Notes: generated by a model not told the origin, from the letters alone. A stretch of 9,641 bases of DNA from PWHW01 sp964435025 (GCA_964435025.1 CAYSXL010000020.1:1-9641), one strand, 5' to 3'. Positions 1 to 6,598 are shown, counted from the first letter of the stretch. Program-made: numbers and translations.

Positions 1-145
1 AGTGCATATTTTATTGTTGGGTTTGTTTTTTGTAGTAATTGATGATCTTCTTCCCGGTATTTTACTTACCTTGCCGGGATATATATTGTTAGCCATAGGC
101 GGAATCTCGATGCTCTTTACATTTTTAAAAGTGAGAAAGAAATAA
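1..145 (+). CDS. C-terminal end of a hydrophobic membrane protein (5' end outside the window)
   Basis: An open frame enters from the left edge (first full codon at base 2) and ends at TAA 143-145, giving about 47 residues. They are strongly hydrophobic: one segment (about residues 3-14), a short DDLLPG turn, then a second segment (about 19-40), ending in a basic tail KVRKK. This is the normal end of a polytopic inner-membrane protein with a cytoplasmic C-terminus. A rho-independent terminator follows directly, so this is the last gene of its transcript. The fragment is too short to name. A phosphatidyltransferase-type (PgsA-like) tail crossed my mind, but no catalytic motif lies inside the window. 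Confidence 0.55.
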   Translation, partial: VHILLLGLFFVVIDDLLPGILLTLPGYILLAIGGISMLFTFLKVRKK

Positions 146-163
146 ACTTCCCAACAAGCATGT

Positions 164-193
164 TTCCCGGAATTCATTTCCGGGAATTTTTTT
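164..193 (+). terminator. Rho-independent terminator after the left-edge gene
   Basis: A perfect 9-bp inverted repeat (TTCCCGGAA at 164-172, TTCCGGGAA at 178-186) with a 5-base loop is followed by seven T residues (187-193). It lies 18 bases after the stop of the partial plus-strand gene. The T tract is on the plus strand only, so it terminates rightward transcription. It may also form a hairpin in the pyrH transcript arriving from the right, but without a U tract in that direction. Confidence 0.85.
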
Positions 194-197
194 AAGG

Positions 198-917
198 TTA
201 CTTAACGACAGTTCCTATTTTTTCTCCGAAAATAACTTTTTTTAAATTTCCCGTCTTATAAATATCGAAAACCACTATATTAATGCCGTTAGTACGGCAA
301 AGATCGATTGCCGAGTTGTCCATTATGTCGATATCGTCATTTCTGAATGCATCTTCAAGATTGAGTGTATCGTACTTTTTTGCGTCACTATTTTTTTTGG
401 GGTCTTTTGTATAAACCCCGTCTACACCGGTTGCTTTTAAGATAGCCTCGCAGTTTAGCTCCAAAGCTCTCATAGCCGCCGCCGTATCCGTGGTTATAAA
501 AGGGAGTCCGGTTCCTCCTCCCGTGATGACTACCCGATTTTTCTCAAGGTGCCGTATGGCTCTTTTCCTAATAAAAGGTTCAGCAATTTCCTTAATTTCG
601 AAAGCTGTTTGCAGTCTGGTCGTAACACCCCTTCTTTCAACTGCGTCTTGGAGGGCCATGCCGTTAAAAATTGTGGCGAGCATTCCCATATAATCGGCTG
701 TAACCCTTTCGATTCCTTCCTTGCTTCCGGCAACTCCGCGAAAGATGTTTCCTCCGCCGACGACGATAACAATTTCCAGCCCCGTGCTATGAGCATTTTT
801 TATTTCTTCCGCTAAATAAAAAATAAAATCGGGATCAATCCCGAATTTTTCTTCGCCCATCATTGCTTCACCGGAAAGCTTTAAGAGTACTCTTTTGTAT
901 TTTATTTTCTTTGGCAT
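198..917 (-). CDS. pyrH: UMP kinase (uridylate kinase, amino-acid-kinase fold)
   Basis: Cytoplasmic enzyme that phosphorylates UMP to UDP with ATP, a step of pyrimidine nucleotide synthesis. The 239 residues match the usual bacterial PyrH length. Visible family motifs are KLSGEA (13-18, phosphate binding), GGGNIFRG, the DYMGMLAT helix of the UMP site, the TGGGTGxPFxTTDTAAAMRA segment that contacts the acceptor phosphate, and KATGVDGVYTKDPKKN near the nucleotide site. Small departures from the commonest forms are L for N in GTGNPF and T for D in VYDxDP; neither looks inactivating. The ATG at 917 is 20 bases upstream of the conserved start of the fold and is preceded only by a weak AAGAA. The gene stands alone: its common partners frr and tsf are not beside it in this window. 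A good minus-strand promoter lies just upstream. Confidence 0.97.
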   Translation of the reverse strand: MPKKIKYKRVLLKLSGEAMMGEEKFGIDPDFIFYLAEEIKNAHSTGLEIVIVVGGGNIFRGVAGSKEGIERVTADYMGMLATIFNGMALQDAVERRGVTTRLQTAFEIKEIAEPFIRKRAIRHLEKNRVVITGGGTGLPFITTDTAAAMRALELNCEAILKATGVDGVYTKDPKKNSDAKKYDTLNLEDAFRNDDIDIMDNSAIDLCRTNGINIVVFDIYKTGNLKKVIFGEKIGTVVK

Positions 918-942
918 TTCTTAGTATTTATTTACTGCGCGT

Positions 943-970
943 ATTATAATCGATATTGATTAAAAGTAAA
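943..970 (-). promoter_or_regulatory. Predicted sigma70-type promoter of pyrH
   Basis: On the minus strand a perfect -10 TATAAT (948 to 943) has a -35-like TTTACT (970 to 965, 4 of 6 matches to TTGACA) 16 bases upstream. The predicted transcript start is near 936, about 19 bases before the pyrH ATG, leaving a very short leader. The -10 region reads ATTATAAT and so also contains TATAAT on the plus strand (945-950), but no plausible plus-strand -35 lies at the right distance. Confidence 0.6.
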
Positions 971-1006
971 ACTTTTAAATCTTCCCTAAAAATACGTATC
1001 CAATAG

Positions 1007-1035
1007 TTGTAAATTTCATATTTTTAAAATATAAT
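1007..1035 (+). promoter_or_regulatory. Predicted sigma70-type promoter of tspO
   Basis: TTGTAA (1007-1012, 4 of 6 to consensus) and a perfect TATAAT (1030-1035) are separated by the optimal 17 bases. The predicted start is near 1042, giving a leader of 16 bases to the GTG or 28 bases to the ATG of tspO. Confidence 0.6.
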
Positions 1036-1057
1036 TGAGAAGAAAAACTAAAACAAC

Positions 1058-1546
1058 GTGTCTTTAAAGATGAAAAAAGAAGATATTTTCAAATTAATAA
1101 TATCGGTTGCGCTTCCACTTCTGGCAGGGTTTATCGGGTCTTATTTTACTACTCCCGGCGTAACGGGATGGTATGCGGAATTAAGTAAGCCCGCTCTAAA
1201 TCCCCCAAGCTGGGTATTCGCTCCCGCATGGACGACACTCTATCTTCTTATGGGGGTTGCTTTGTTTTTAGTCTGGAGAAAAAAGAAGGAAGGAAAGAAT
1301 ATTCGTGCTGCAATTGGTATGTTCGGAGTCCAGCTATTTTTAAATGGTACTTGGTCTTTTGTATTTTTTGGAATGGAAAACCCGCAAATGGCACTTGTTA
1401 ATATTGTTTTGCTTTGGCTGGCTATTGTTTTTACAATATATTTGTTCTACAAAATTTCCAGGCCGGCCTCTTATTTGCTCTTTCCCTATCTTCTTTGGAC
1501 CGGTTTCGCCGCTTACCTTAATTATATGATTCTAATCTTAAATTAG
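1058..1546 (+). CDS. tspO: TspO/MBR family tryptophan-rich membrane protein
   Basis: Five-helix integral membrane protein of the TspO / peripheral benzodiazepine receptor family. Known relatives bind porphyrins and act as stress or oxygen-related sensors or regulators. At 162 residues it has the family length. Conserved marks (GTG numbering) are W38, the KPALNPPSW segment (44-52), APAW (55-58), NGTWSFVFFG (96-105) in helix 3, and the helix-5 signature PYLLWTGFAAYLN (143-155). Tryptophans sit at 38, 52, 58, 73, 99, 120 and 147. The annotated start is GTG 1058; an ATG at codon 5 (1070) is equally plausible, and neither has a strong ribosome-binding site (GAGAAG lies 16 bases before the GTG). 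It is a single-gene unit: divergent from pyrH, convergent with dacA. Identity is clear; physiological role and ligand here are unknown. Confidence 0.94.
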   Translation: MSLKMKKEDIFKLIISVALPLLAGFIGSYFTTPGVTGWYAELSKPALNPPSWVFAPAWTTLYLLMGVALFLVWRKKKEGKNIRAAIGMFGVQLFLNGTWSFVFFGMENPQMALVNIVLLWLAIVFTIYLFYKISRPASYLLFPYLLWTGFAAYLNYMILILN

Positions 1547-1562
1547 GATAGAGATATATTTT

Positions 1563-1652
1563 CTAAGATAACCGCTCTCTTTTGTTTTCTATATACTTAC
1601 GGTTTGCGGATTCTAGAGCCGCAACGTAGTTTACTTTAGCGGATTCTCTTGT
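1563..1652 (-). other. In-frame open extension beyond the dacA stop (possible readthrough or decayed tail)
   Basis: Directly after the dacA TAA (1655-1653) the same frame stays open for 29 codons to TAG (1565-1563). The peptide begins TRESAKVNYVAALESANRKY and continues with a charged ENKRERLS end. Its composition and codon choice look like an ordinary helical protein end, and it has no start codon of its own. It could be the original C-terminus of DacA cut by a stop mutation, a rare readthrough product, or chance: an open run of this length is not rare at this base composition. Not counted as a gene. Confidence 0.3.
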
Positions 1653-2621
1653 TTAATTTATTTCGGTTTCTATTATTTCTTGGGAGGACTTTAAAGAAGG
1701 TTTTTTCTCTAACCATTTGTATACTCTTTTTGTGTCTTCCTTTCTGTCGCTTGAGTATAAGAACACAACGAGAAAAGGTTTTTCTTTTGCCTCGAATATA
1801 CCGGCAAAGGCTTGCTTTGAAATACTTCCCAAATAACCTGTTTTACCTCCTACGAAATTTTCAATGTCGTGAAATACGTTGCGGTTAAGGAAAGTACATA
1901 CCCAGTTGTGTTCGGGGCAATCTCCCGGAAGCTGGAAATCTTTATTTCTTGTTATTTTCAGTATTTTAGGATGGTTTTTGTCGATGTAGTTTAGAAGCTT
2001 TGCAATATCTTTTGCCGTACCTTCGTTTGGATGTTCATATTGTGATGCTTTGCTTCCGGCTAATCCGTGAGAATCGTAAAAGACGGTGTTTTTCATACCG
2101 ATGTTTTCGGCCTTTTCGTTCATTAACTTTACGAACTCTCCTTCCTCTAAAAAATGAGTTAATGCTTCACTGGCATCGTTTGTTGACTGAATAAGACTTG
2201 CTTTCATGAGATCCTCGGCCCTTACCGAGGTTCCCCGGGTGAGAGCGGGGCTTATTCTGTTGTGCCCTAACATGGAACCGCTAAGCACTATTTCTTTATC
2301 CAAGTCCAGTTTTTCTACGGCAATGACCGCGCTCATCAATTTGGTAATCGAGGCGAACGCATAAGGGTAAGAGGTGTTCCTTTCCAATAACTCTCTGTCT
2401 TTTTCAAGATCAACTACAAGATACGATTCGGCTTTAAGCTCCTCCTTTAAGTCGAATTTTTGAACATACCACCTCAAGTATTCAAGCCTATCTTTTATCA
2501 TCTCGTATTTTTCCAAAAGGCTCTCCCTTTCTTCCGCAGTTAAACTGTTAGCGTGAATATCTGCCGGCGCAAACACGAGTAGCGACAACATGAAAAGCAG
2601 GAAAAGTTTTCTTATTTTCAT
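1653..2621 (-). CDS. dacA: Exported D-alanyl-D-alanine carboxypeptidase (serine peptidase family S11)
   Basis: Penicillin-binding-protein type enzyme that trims the terminal D-Ala from peptidoglycan stem peptides outside the cytoplasmic membrane. The 322 residues begin with a signal peptide (basic MKIRK, hydrophobic 6-20, probable cleavage near Ala24). Residues 28-62 form a charged, likely helical stretch before the catalytic domain, which opens at about residue 64. All three active-site motifs are present: SITK (91-94, nucleophile S91 and K94), STN (146-148) and KTG (260-262). C235 and C242 may form a disulfide. It ends soon after the catalytic fold, without the usual long C-terminal membrane-anchoring domain, so it may be free or loosely held. 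The ATG at 2621 is fixed by the signal peptide; no strong ribosome-binding site is visible. The symbol is a family-level assignment (DacA-like). Confidence 0.93.
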   Translation of the reverse strand: MKIRKLFLLFMLSLLVFAPADIHANSLTAEERESLLEKYEMIKDRLEYLRWYVQKFDLKEELKAESYLVVDLEKDRELLERNTSYPYAFASITKLMSAVIAVEKLDLDKEIVLSGSMLGHNRISPALTRGTSVRAEDLMKASLIQSTNDASEALTHFLEEGEFVKLMNEKAENIGMKNTVFYDSHGLAGSKASQYEHPNEGTAKDIAKLLNYIDKNHPKILKITRNKDFQLPGDCPEHNWVCTFLNRNVFHDIENFVGGKTGYLGSISKQAFAGIFEAKEKPFLVVFLYSSDRKEDTKRVYKWLEKKPSLKSSQEIIETEIN

Positions 2622-2652
2622 TTTTTGATTTAGTTATTTTCTACTGGTAATC

Positions 2653-2680
2653 ATTATACATAAAAATGAAAGTAGGGGAA
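2653..2680 (-). promoter_or_regulatory. Possible dacA promoter (strong -10, weak -35)
   Basis: A perfect minus-strand TATAAT (2658 to 2653) lies 31 bases upstream of the dacA ATG. The best -35 at 16 bases, TTCCCC (2680 to 2675), matches consensus at only three positions. Placement relative to the gene supports use, but the -35 is poor. Confidence 0.35.
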
Positions 2681-2724
2681 TACTTGTGATATTTAATGCT
2701 TCCGGTTACGGTTTTTGTTTTGGC

Positions 2725-2752
2725 TTTGCAAAATCCGGTTTGTGTGTATAAT
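2725..2752 (+). promoter_or_regulatory. Predicted promoter of the long plus-strand gene run
   Basis: TTTGCA (2725-2730, 4 of 6 to the -35 consensus) and TATAAT (2747-2752) are spaced by 16 bases. The -35 lies inside the 8-base palindrome TTTGCAAA. The predicted start near 2759 gives a leader of about 85 bases before the ATG at 2845; I see no riboswitch-like fold in that AT-rich leader. The same TTTGCA-16-TATAAT arrangement recurs at 8778-8805. Confidence 0.55.
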
Positions 2753-2844
2753 AATTAATAACAGTCCAAAAAAATTAAAAATGTATCACGGCGCATAAAT
2801 AGTCTAAATATATTAAAAATAACCAATAATTATAAATAAGTTTT

Positions 2845-4110
2845 ATGAGCTTTATACAAAACACAACCGCAAAACTTATTAGTTTTTATAATCAAAAAAG
2901 AAAAGTCTCCTTAATCATATTGGGAGGTCTCGGTGTTTTTGTCGTGATACTTGTAGTTTTTCTTGTCTTTCTAAGAGCTCCTTCTCCACCGGAAGAGGTT
3001 TTGGCAAAAGCCGTAGCTTATGATGAAATAAGGTTGACATGGATAGATTATCAGAAAACGGATAGTTATAACATTTACAGATCCGATAGACCCGGGGAAG
3101 GTTATGAAAAAATATCTACCACATCCGGGCAGCATTATTTGGATACCGATTTAAATGAGGGAACCCTTTATTATTACCGGATAACCAGCGTCAGAGGAGA
3201 AAAGGAAAGCGAACCAACCAGGGAGGCGTATGCGATTACGGAAGAAAGGGGTGCGGTCACCGGTTTGGAGGCGGAAAATATTGCTTATAACGAGATAGAA
3301 ATAACATGGAACGATTTTAGGAGAAGTGAGGGGTATACTGTTTATCGCACGGACAGTTTGGACAGGCCTTTTGTGAGAATAGACACGACGACAAAAAATC
3401 GCTACACCGATACAGATCTTGATAGCGGAAAACCTTATTATTATGTTGTTACGCAAACCATTGACGGGGAAGAAAGTGATTACAGCAGTCAGCTTACGGT
3501 TGCAACAAGGGAGTGGCTTTGCGGAAATGAACTGGAGTATGACGACCAAGTTTATTCTACCGTAAAGATTGGTGACCAGTGCTGGTTTGCGGAAAATTTA
3601 AATTATGAAACCACGGAGGGCAGCTGGTGTTATGACGATGACAAGGAAAACTGTGACCGTTACGGTAGAGTTTATCATTTTGCAACGGCTATGAGAGGCG
3701 AAGAGGGCGACAAGATTCAAGGGGTTTGCCCGGACAGGTGGTATATTCCCACGGACGACGATTACAAGGAACTGGAAAGAGAACTGGGAATGGGAAGAGT
3801 TAGTTCCCATAATACGGGCTGGCGCGGACTCGAAGAAAATGTAGGGGATAAACTAAAAAGGGCGTCCGATTGTACCAAAGAAGGTCGACCTTTCTGCGGT
3901 GCTTCCGGATTTGATGCTTATATGGGAGGTAGTGTAAGTACCGCGGGATTATCCAGATATATAAGAACACACACTTTCTTTTGGACATCAAGCTCGGAAG
4001 AGGGTGGAGGATGGAGGCGCTTGCTCTCGAAAGAAAATTCCGGAATACATCGTGAGCTTGCCGACAAAGAGAACGGGTTTTATATTCGCTGTATTAGAGA
4101 TGATGACTAA
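2845..4110 (+). CDS. Membrane-anchored protein with two fibronectin type III domains and a FISUMP domain
   Basis: 421 residues, predicted to be displayed outside the membrane. A short N-terminal segment with KRK (18-20) precedes one hydrophobic helix (about 22-43), consistent with a signal anchor. Two fibronectin-III-like repeats follow (about 46-132 and 137-222). Each has the EI.[LI]TW.D strand, a [SG]Y..YR strand, an Y.DTDL turn and a YYY.[IV]T strand. Residues 226-421 match the Fibrobacter succinogenes major paralogous domain (FISUMP, C-type-lectin-like fold): VYSTVKIGDQCWFAENLNY, YGRVYHFATAM, CPDRWYIPTDDDY, SGFDAYMGG, FFWTSSSEE and the terminal GFYIRCIRD. Eight cysteines occur only in this domain (226, 246, 262, 270, 295, 343, 351, 416), suggesting disulfides. 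FISUMP domains are thought to bind surface ligands or carbohydrates, but no ligand can be read here. It is the first gene of the run; the next starts 3 bases after its stop. Confidence 0.88.
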   Translation: MSFIQNTTAKLISFYNQKRKVSLIILGGLGVFVVILVVFLVFLRAPSPPEEVLAKAVAYDEIRLTWIDYQKTDSYNIYRSDRPGEGYEKISTTSGQHYLDTDLNEGTLYYYRITSVRGEKESEPTREAYAITEERGAVTGLEAENIAYNEIEITWNDFRRSEGYTVYRTDSLDRPFVRIDTTTKNRYTDTDLDSGKPYYYVVTQTIDGEESDYSSQLTVATREWLCGNELEYDDQVYSTVKIGDQCWFAENLNYETTEGSWCYDDDKENCDRYGRVYHFATAMRGEEGDKIQGVCPDRWYIPTDDDYKELERELGMGRVSSHNTGWRGLEENVGDKLKRASDCTKEGRPFCGASGFDAYMGGSVSTAGLSRYIRTHTFFWTSSSEEGGGWRRLLSKENSGIHRELADKENGFYIRCIRDDD

Positions 4111-4113
4111 AAT

Positions 4114-4524
4114 ATGACGGAAAAAAAACAAATTTATAAATGTGTCGTTTGCGAAAATATTACCGAAGTTCTTCATGAGGGAGTAGGGGAGCTTGTTTGT
4201 TGCGGCAAACCTATGCGGCTTGTAGAAACCAAGCAAAAAGAAGAGGGAGTGGAAAAGCATCTCCCTGTCATGGAAGAACTTCCCGGTAACGTTTGCCAAG
4301 GGAAGGATGGGGTTAGAGTGAGAGTGGGGGAGGAAGAACATCCCTCCAGTGAAGATCACTATATTGAGTGGATTGAGATAAATACAAAGGACGGCAAGTC
4401 CGGGAAAAAATTTCTTAATCCCGGAGAAAAACCGGAAACTGTTTTTTATACTCGAATTAATGTGAAGAGCGTGAGAATCTATTGCAACATCCACGGATTA
4501 TGGGAAAAGAAAAATGTCGTTTAA
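4114..4524 (+). CDS. dfx: Desulfoferrodoxin, two-iron superoxide reductase
   Basis: Cytoplasmic non-haem iron enzyme that reduces superoxide to hydrogen peroxide in anaerobes without releasing oxygen. The 136 residues hold both family domains. The N-terminal desulforedoxin-like centre has four Cys ligands C10, C13, C29 and C30 (CxxC...CC). The catalytic domain has the EKH motif (E47, K48, H49), EEHPSSEDHYIEWIE with H76 and H82, and YCNIHGLW with C124 and H127. These provide the square-pyramidal Fe(His)4(Cys) site, and E47/K48 are the residues known to assist catalysis in this family. The ATG lies 3 bases after the upstream stop with no Shine-Dalgarno site, so translation is probably coupled. 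Its own end overlaps ychF by 11 bases. No rubredoxin, the usual electron donor, is seen in the window. Confidence 0.96.
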   Translation: MTEKKQIYKCVVCENITEVLHEGVGELVCCGKPMRLVETKQKEEGVEKHLPVMEELPGNVCQGKDGVRVRVGEEEHPSSEDHYIEWIEINTKDGKSGKKFLNPGEKPETVFYTRINVKSVRIYCNIHGLWEKKNVV

Positions 4525-5569
4525 GGTTGGGCTTGTCGGGTTGCCTAATGTCGGAAAGTCCACTCTCTTTAGGGCAATAACGAAAAAACAAGTAAATATC
4601 GAAAATTATCCGTTTTGCACCATCGATCCTAACGTGGGAACGGTGCTTGTTCCGGACAGAAGACTTGAAAAATTATCGGAAATATCCAAGTCGGAAAAGA
4701 CTACCGGGACCACAATAGAGTTCGTCGATATAGCCGGTTTGGTAAAAGAAGCGCACAAAGGGAAAGGTTTGGGAAATAAATTTCTTTCCCATATTCGGGA
4801 AGTGGATGCAGTAGTACAAGTGCTTAGGGGGTTTGAGGACAAAAATGTCTCGCATGTGGAAGGGGGAGTGAATCCCGTAAGGGATAAAGAAATAATTGAT
4901 ATCGAGCTCATTGTCGCCGATCTTCAGACTGCCGAAAAAGTTAGTGAAAAACTGGAAAAGGATGCGAAAGGCGGAGATAAAGAAACAAGGTTTAAGGTCC
5001 AGACGCTGGAAAAAATAAAAGAATCCTTGCGAGAAGAGAAAAAAATAAAAGATATGGATTTACGAAAGGAAGAGGTGGATGCCATTAAGGAGTTCAATTT
5101 TTTAACACTAAAGCCGATTATTTATTTAAAGAATGTAAATGATAGAAAAACAAACGAGAAGAATAGTTATTTGGAAATAAATGCAAAAATAGAAAACGAA
5201 ATTGCGGAACTTTCGAAGGAAGAAGCGGGAGAGTACCTTAAGTCGTTTGGGATTGAAGAAAGCGGATTAAACAAACTTGTCAGAAAATGTTATGAGGCTC
5301 TTAATTTAATATCGTTTTTTACTTCCGGGGAAAAGGAAACAAGGGCGTGGACTGTTGAGAGGGGAGAAAAGGCTCCCGTTGCGGCGGGCAAAATACACTC
5401 GGATTTTCAAAAGTATTTTATAAGAGCGGAAGTTTTACCCTACGATGATTTTATTGAGCTTGGAGGATGGGTAGGGGCGAGAGAACAAGGAAAGATAAAA
5501 GACAGGGGGAAAGATTATATTCCCCGAGACGGCGATGTTATCTTCTTTAAAATAGGCAGAACAAAATAA
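4514..5569 (+). CDS. ychF: YchF/OLA1-family P-loop ATPase
   Basis: Obg-related NTPase that in characterised bacteria binds ATP rather than GTP, associates with ribosomes and modulates the oxidative-stress response. The 351 residues are close to the family's roughly 360. The P-loop GLPNVGKST is at 9-17, the G3-like DIAGL at 72-76 is followed by the GKGLGNKFLSHIREVDA signature (83-99), and HVEGGVNPVRD begins at H114, a position important for hydrolysis in the E. coli protein. A coiled-coil-like charged region spans about 136-195. The G4-equivalent NxxE, which sets ATP preference, reads NVND (207-210), a conservative E to D change. A TGS domain forms the C-terminus (about 265-351: SGEKETRAWTV, KIHSDFQKYFIRAEV, GKDYIPRDGDVIFF). 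The ATG lies inside the last codons of the superoxide reductase gene in another frame, preceded by GGGAAAAG. A 46-base gap follows. Confidence 0.96.
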   Translation: MSFKVGLVGLPNVGKSTLFRAITKKQVNIENYPFCTIDPNVGTVLVPDRRLEKLSEISKSEKTTGTTIEFVDIAGLVKEAHKGKGLGNKFLSHIREVDAVVQVLRGFEDKNVSHVEGGVNPVRDKEIIDIELIVADLQTAEKVSEKLEKDAKGGDKETRFKVQTLEKIKESLREEKKIKDMDLRKEEVDAIKEFNFLTLKPIIYLKNVNDRKTNEKNSYLEINAKIENEIAELSKEEAGEYLKSFGIEESGLNKLVRKCYEALNLISFFTSGEKETRAWTVERGEKAPVAAGKIHSDFQKYFIRAEVLPYDDFIELGGWVGAREQGKIKDRGKDYIPRDGDVIFFKIGRTK

Positions 5570-5615
5570 TTGAAAAAACTATTCTAATTAATAATTAAAT
5601 GTTAAGATAAGGATA

Positions 5616-6128
5616 ATGGTAAACAAAAATTTTTTGATTTGGTTAAATATCCTTCTCTTCCTGTTCTTGCTTCTTATAATTTTTGAGAAATATGCTCAGG
5701 AGGAAAATATCTACAATGAACCGGCGCTTAGTTATCTGGGGATGTCGGAAGAGGAGATTGTTGAACTTTACGGGGAACCCGATTTTGAGGACCTCATCGG
5801 AGGACCGGGGGGAAGGGAGCTTTATTATATGGAAGAAAGAAAGTCTTTTATTTTTGCCGGCGACAGTGAGGTTGTGAACAATCTAAGATTTTTTTCCGGA
5901 AAAGAACTTTTAGGCGTGGAGGTGGGAATGACTTTTGATGAAATTACTGATGTTCTTGGAACTCCCAGAGAAAGAGGTTTTGATTCTTACTCGGGGAAGC
6001 ACTCTTTAGTATATTTTTTAGGGGAAGATATCAACGGAATGGGCGAAGTGGAGATTTGGTTTAGCGCCCCCGATGAGGATGCTCCTACCAATCAAGTTGA
6101 GATTTTTTGGAAAAAATATTGGCGGTAA
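5616..6128 (+). CDS. Uncharacterised single-pass membrane protein with a duplicated GM[ST]xxEI...GxP motif
   Basis: I do not recognise this as a named gene. The 170 residues start with one hydrophobic helix (about 6-23) preceded by a short basic end, so the acidic remainder is probably extracytoplasmic. That part holds an internal duplication. Residues 42-55 (GMSEEEIVELYGEP) and 104-117 (GMTFDEITDVLGTP) align without gaps, each followed by strand-rich sequence. This helix-turn pattern resembles BamE/SmpA-like and DUF4309-type small periplasmic modules, but that is resemblance only. The ATG at 5616 has AAGGA 2-3 bases upstream, unusually close. The gene follows ychF by 46 bases and precedes the next membrane gene by 5, so it is probably in the same transcript; a weak TTGAAA at 5570-5575 is not enough to call a separate promoter. 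Confidence 0.7.
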   Translation: MVNKNFLIWLNILLFLFLLLIIFEKYAQEENIYNEPALSYLGMSEEEIVELYGEPDFEDLIGGPGGRELYYMEERKSFIFAGDSEVVNNLRFFSGKELLGVEVGMTFDEITDVLGTPRERGFDSYSGKHSLVYFLGEDINGMGEVEIWFSAPDEDAPTNQVEIFWKKYWR

Positions 6129-6133
6129 TTTTC

Positions 6134-6598
6134 ATGAAACTTACACCGGATAATCTCAGAAGGAAAAATTCTCTTCTGACTTGGAATACCGATGGTGAAA
6201 TAAATGATCTTATATCTTTTTTAACCGAACAGGGTTTTGTGTGGCTGGAAAAAGAGCAGGCTCTCTATTCTCAACGAATAGATTTCTATATTAAACCCGA
6301 AGAGCTTAAACGGTTTATCAATGATCGTGAACTTCTAAAAAAAGAACTTGAATTCCGGGGAGAAACAAAAAGAGAAGAGAAAAAAGGTATTAACCACCCC
6401 GATAATGCAAAGATGGCAACTCTCCTTATAAATATTCTTGTTGTGCTGATGATAGTAAATTTTTTTCTCGGATGGATGATTTTTCATTTTGTTTTGTGGA
6501 TTTTTTTGGAACTTGTTATTGTTTTTTCTCTTCTTTCATTTATCAGAGTACGTAAGAAAATTATGGCGACTAACACAACCAACCAAGACGTAACTTAG
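6134..6598 (+). CDS. Uncharacterised protein with a soluble N-terminal domain and two C-terminal membrane helices
   Basis: Not recognised. The preferred start is ATG 6134 (154 residues): it leaves a 5-base gap after the upstream stop and has GGCGG (6121-6125) at 8 bases. The same frame is open upstream to a TTG at 6107, which would overlap the previous gene by 22 bases. Residues 1-75 are soluble and mixed alpha/beta. A helical basic and acidic linker (about 65-85) leads to two closely spaced hydrophobic helices (about 94-116 and 117-137) and a basic RVRKK stop-transfer, so both ends are probably cytoplasmic. No catalytic motif is evident. Its position between a duplicated-motif membrane protein and obg, 6 bases before the obg start, argues for co-expression, and the two membrane proteins may form a pair. 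Confidence 0.65.
   Translation: MKLTPDNLRRKNSLLTWNTDGEINDLISFLTEQGFVWLEKEQALYSQRIDFYIKPEELKRFINDRELLKKELEFRGETKREEKKGINHPDNAKMATLLINILVVLMIVNFFLGWMIFHFVLWIFLELVIVFSLLSFIRVRKKIMATNTTNQDVT

Noticed and set aside
490..815. Plus-strand open frames opposite pyrH
   Set aside because: They lie antisense to a clear PyrH and have no recognisable protein features; shadows of the real gene.
945..950. Plus-strand TATAAT inside the pyrH promoter as a bidirectional promoter
   Set aside because: No acceptable -35 at 15-19 bases upstream on the plus strand; tspO has a better promoter at 1007-1035.
1529..1549. Imperfect 8-bp hairpin across the tspO stop codon
   Set aside because: AT-rich with a G-U pair and no following T run; too weak to call a terminator.
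1604..1624. Inverted repeat TTGCGG ... CCGCAA between tspO and dacA, considered as a terminator
   Set aside because: Only 6 bp with a 9-base loop and no T tract on either side; it also lies in the protein-like extension after dacA.
2622..2844. Search for a riboswitch, small RNA or small gene in the 223-base gap before the Fn3/FISUMP gene
   Set aside because: Only promoters and AT-rich leader sequence seen; a TCCGGTT direct repeat (2701, 2734) is too short to interpret.
3151..4494. Minus-strand open frames opposite the FISUMP and superoxide reductase genes
   Set aside because: Antisense to well-supported coding sequence with no domain or start-site support.
6107..6133. TTG start for the 6134 gene, adding 9 residues
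   Set aside because: Would overlap the upstream gene by 22 bases; ATG 6134 has GGCGG at a normal distance and a 5-base gap.
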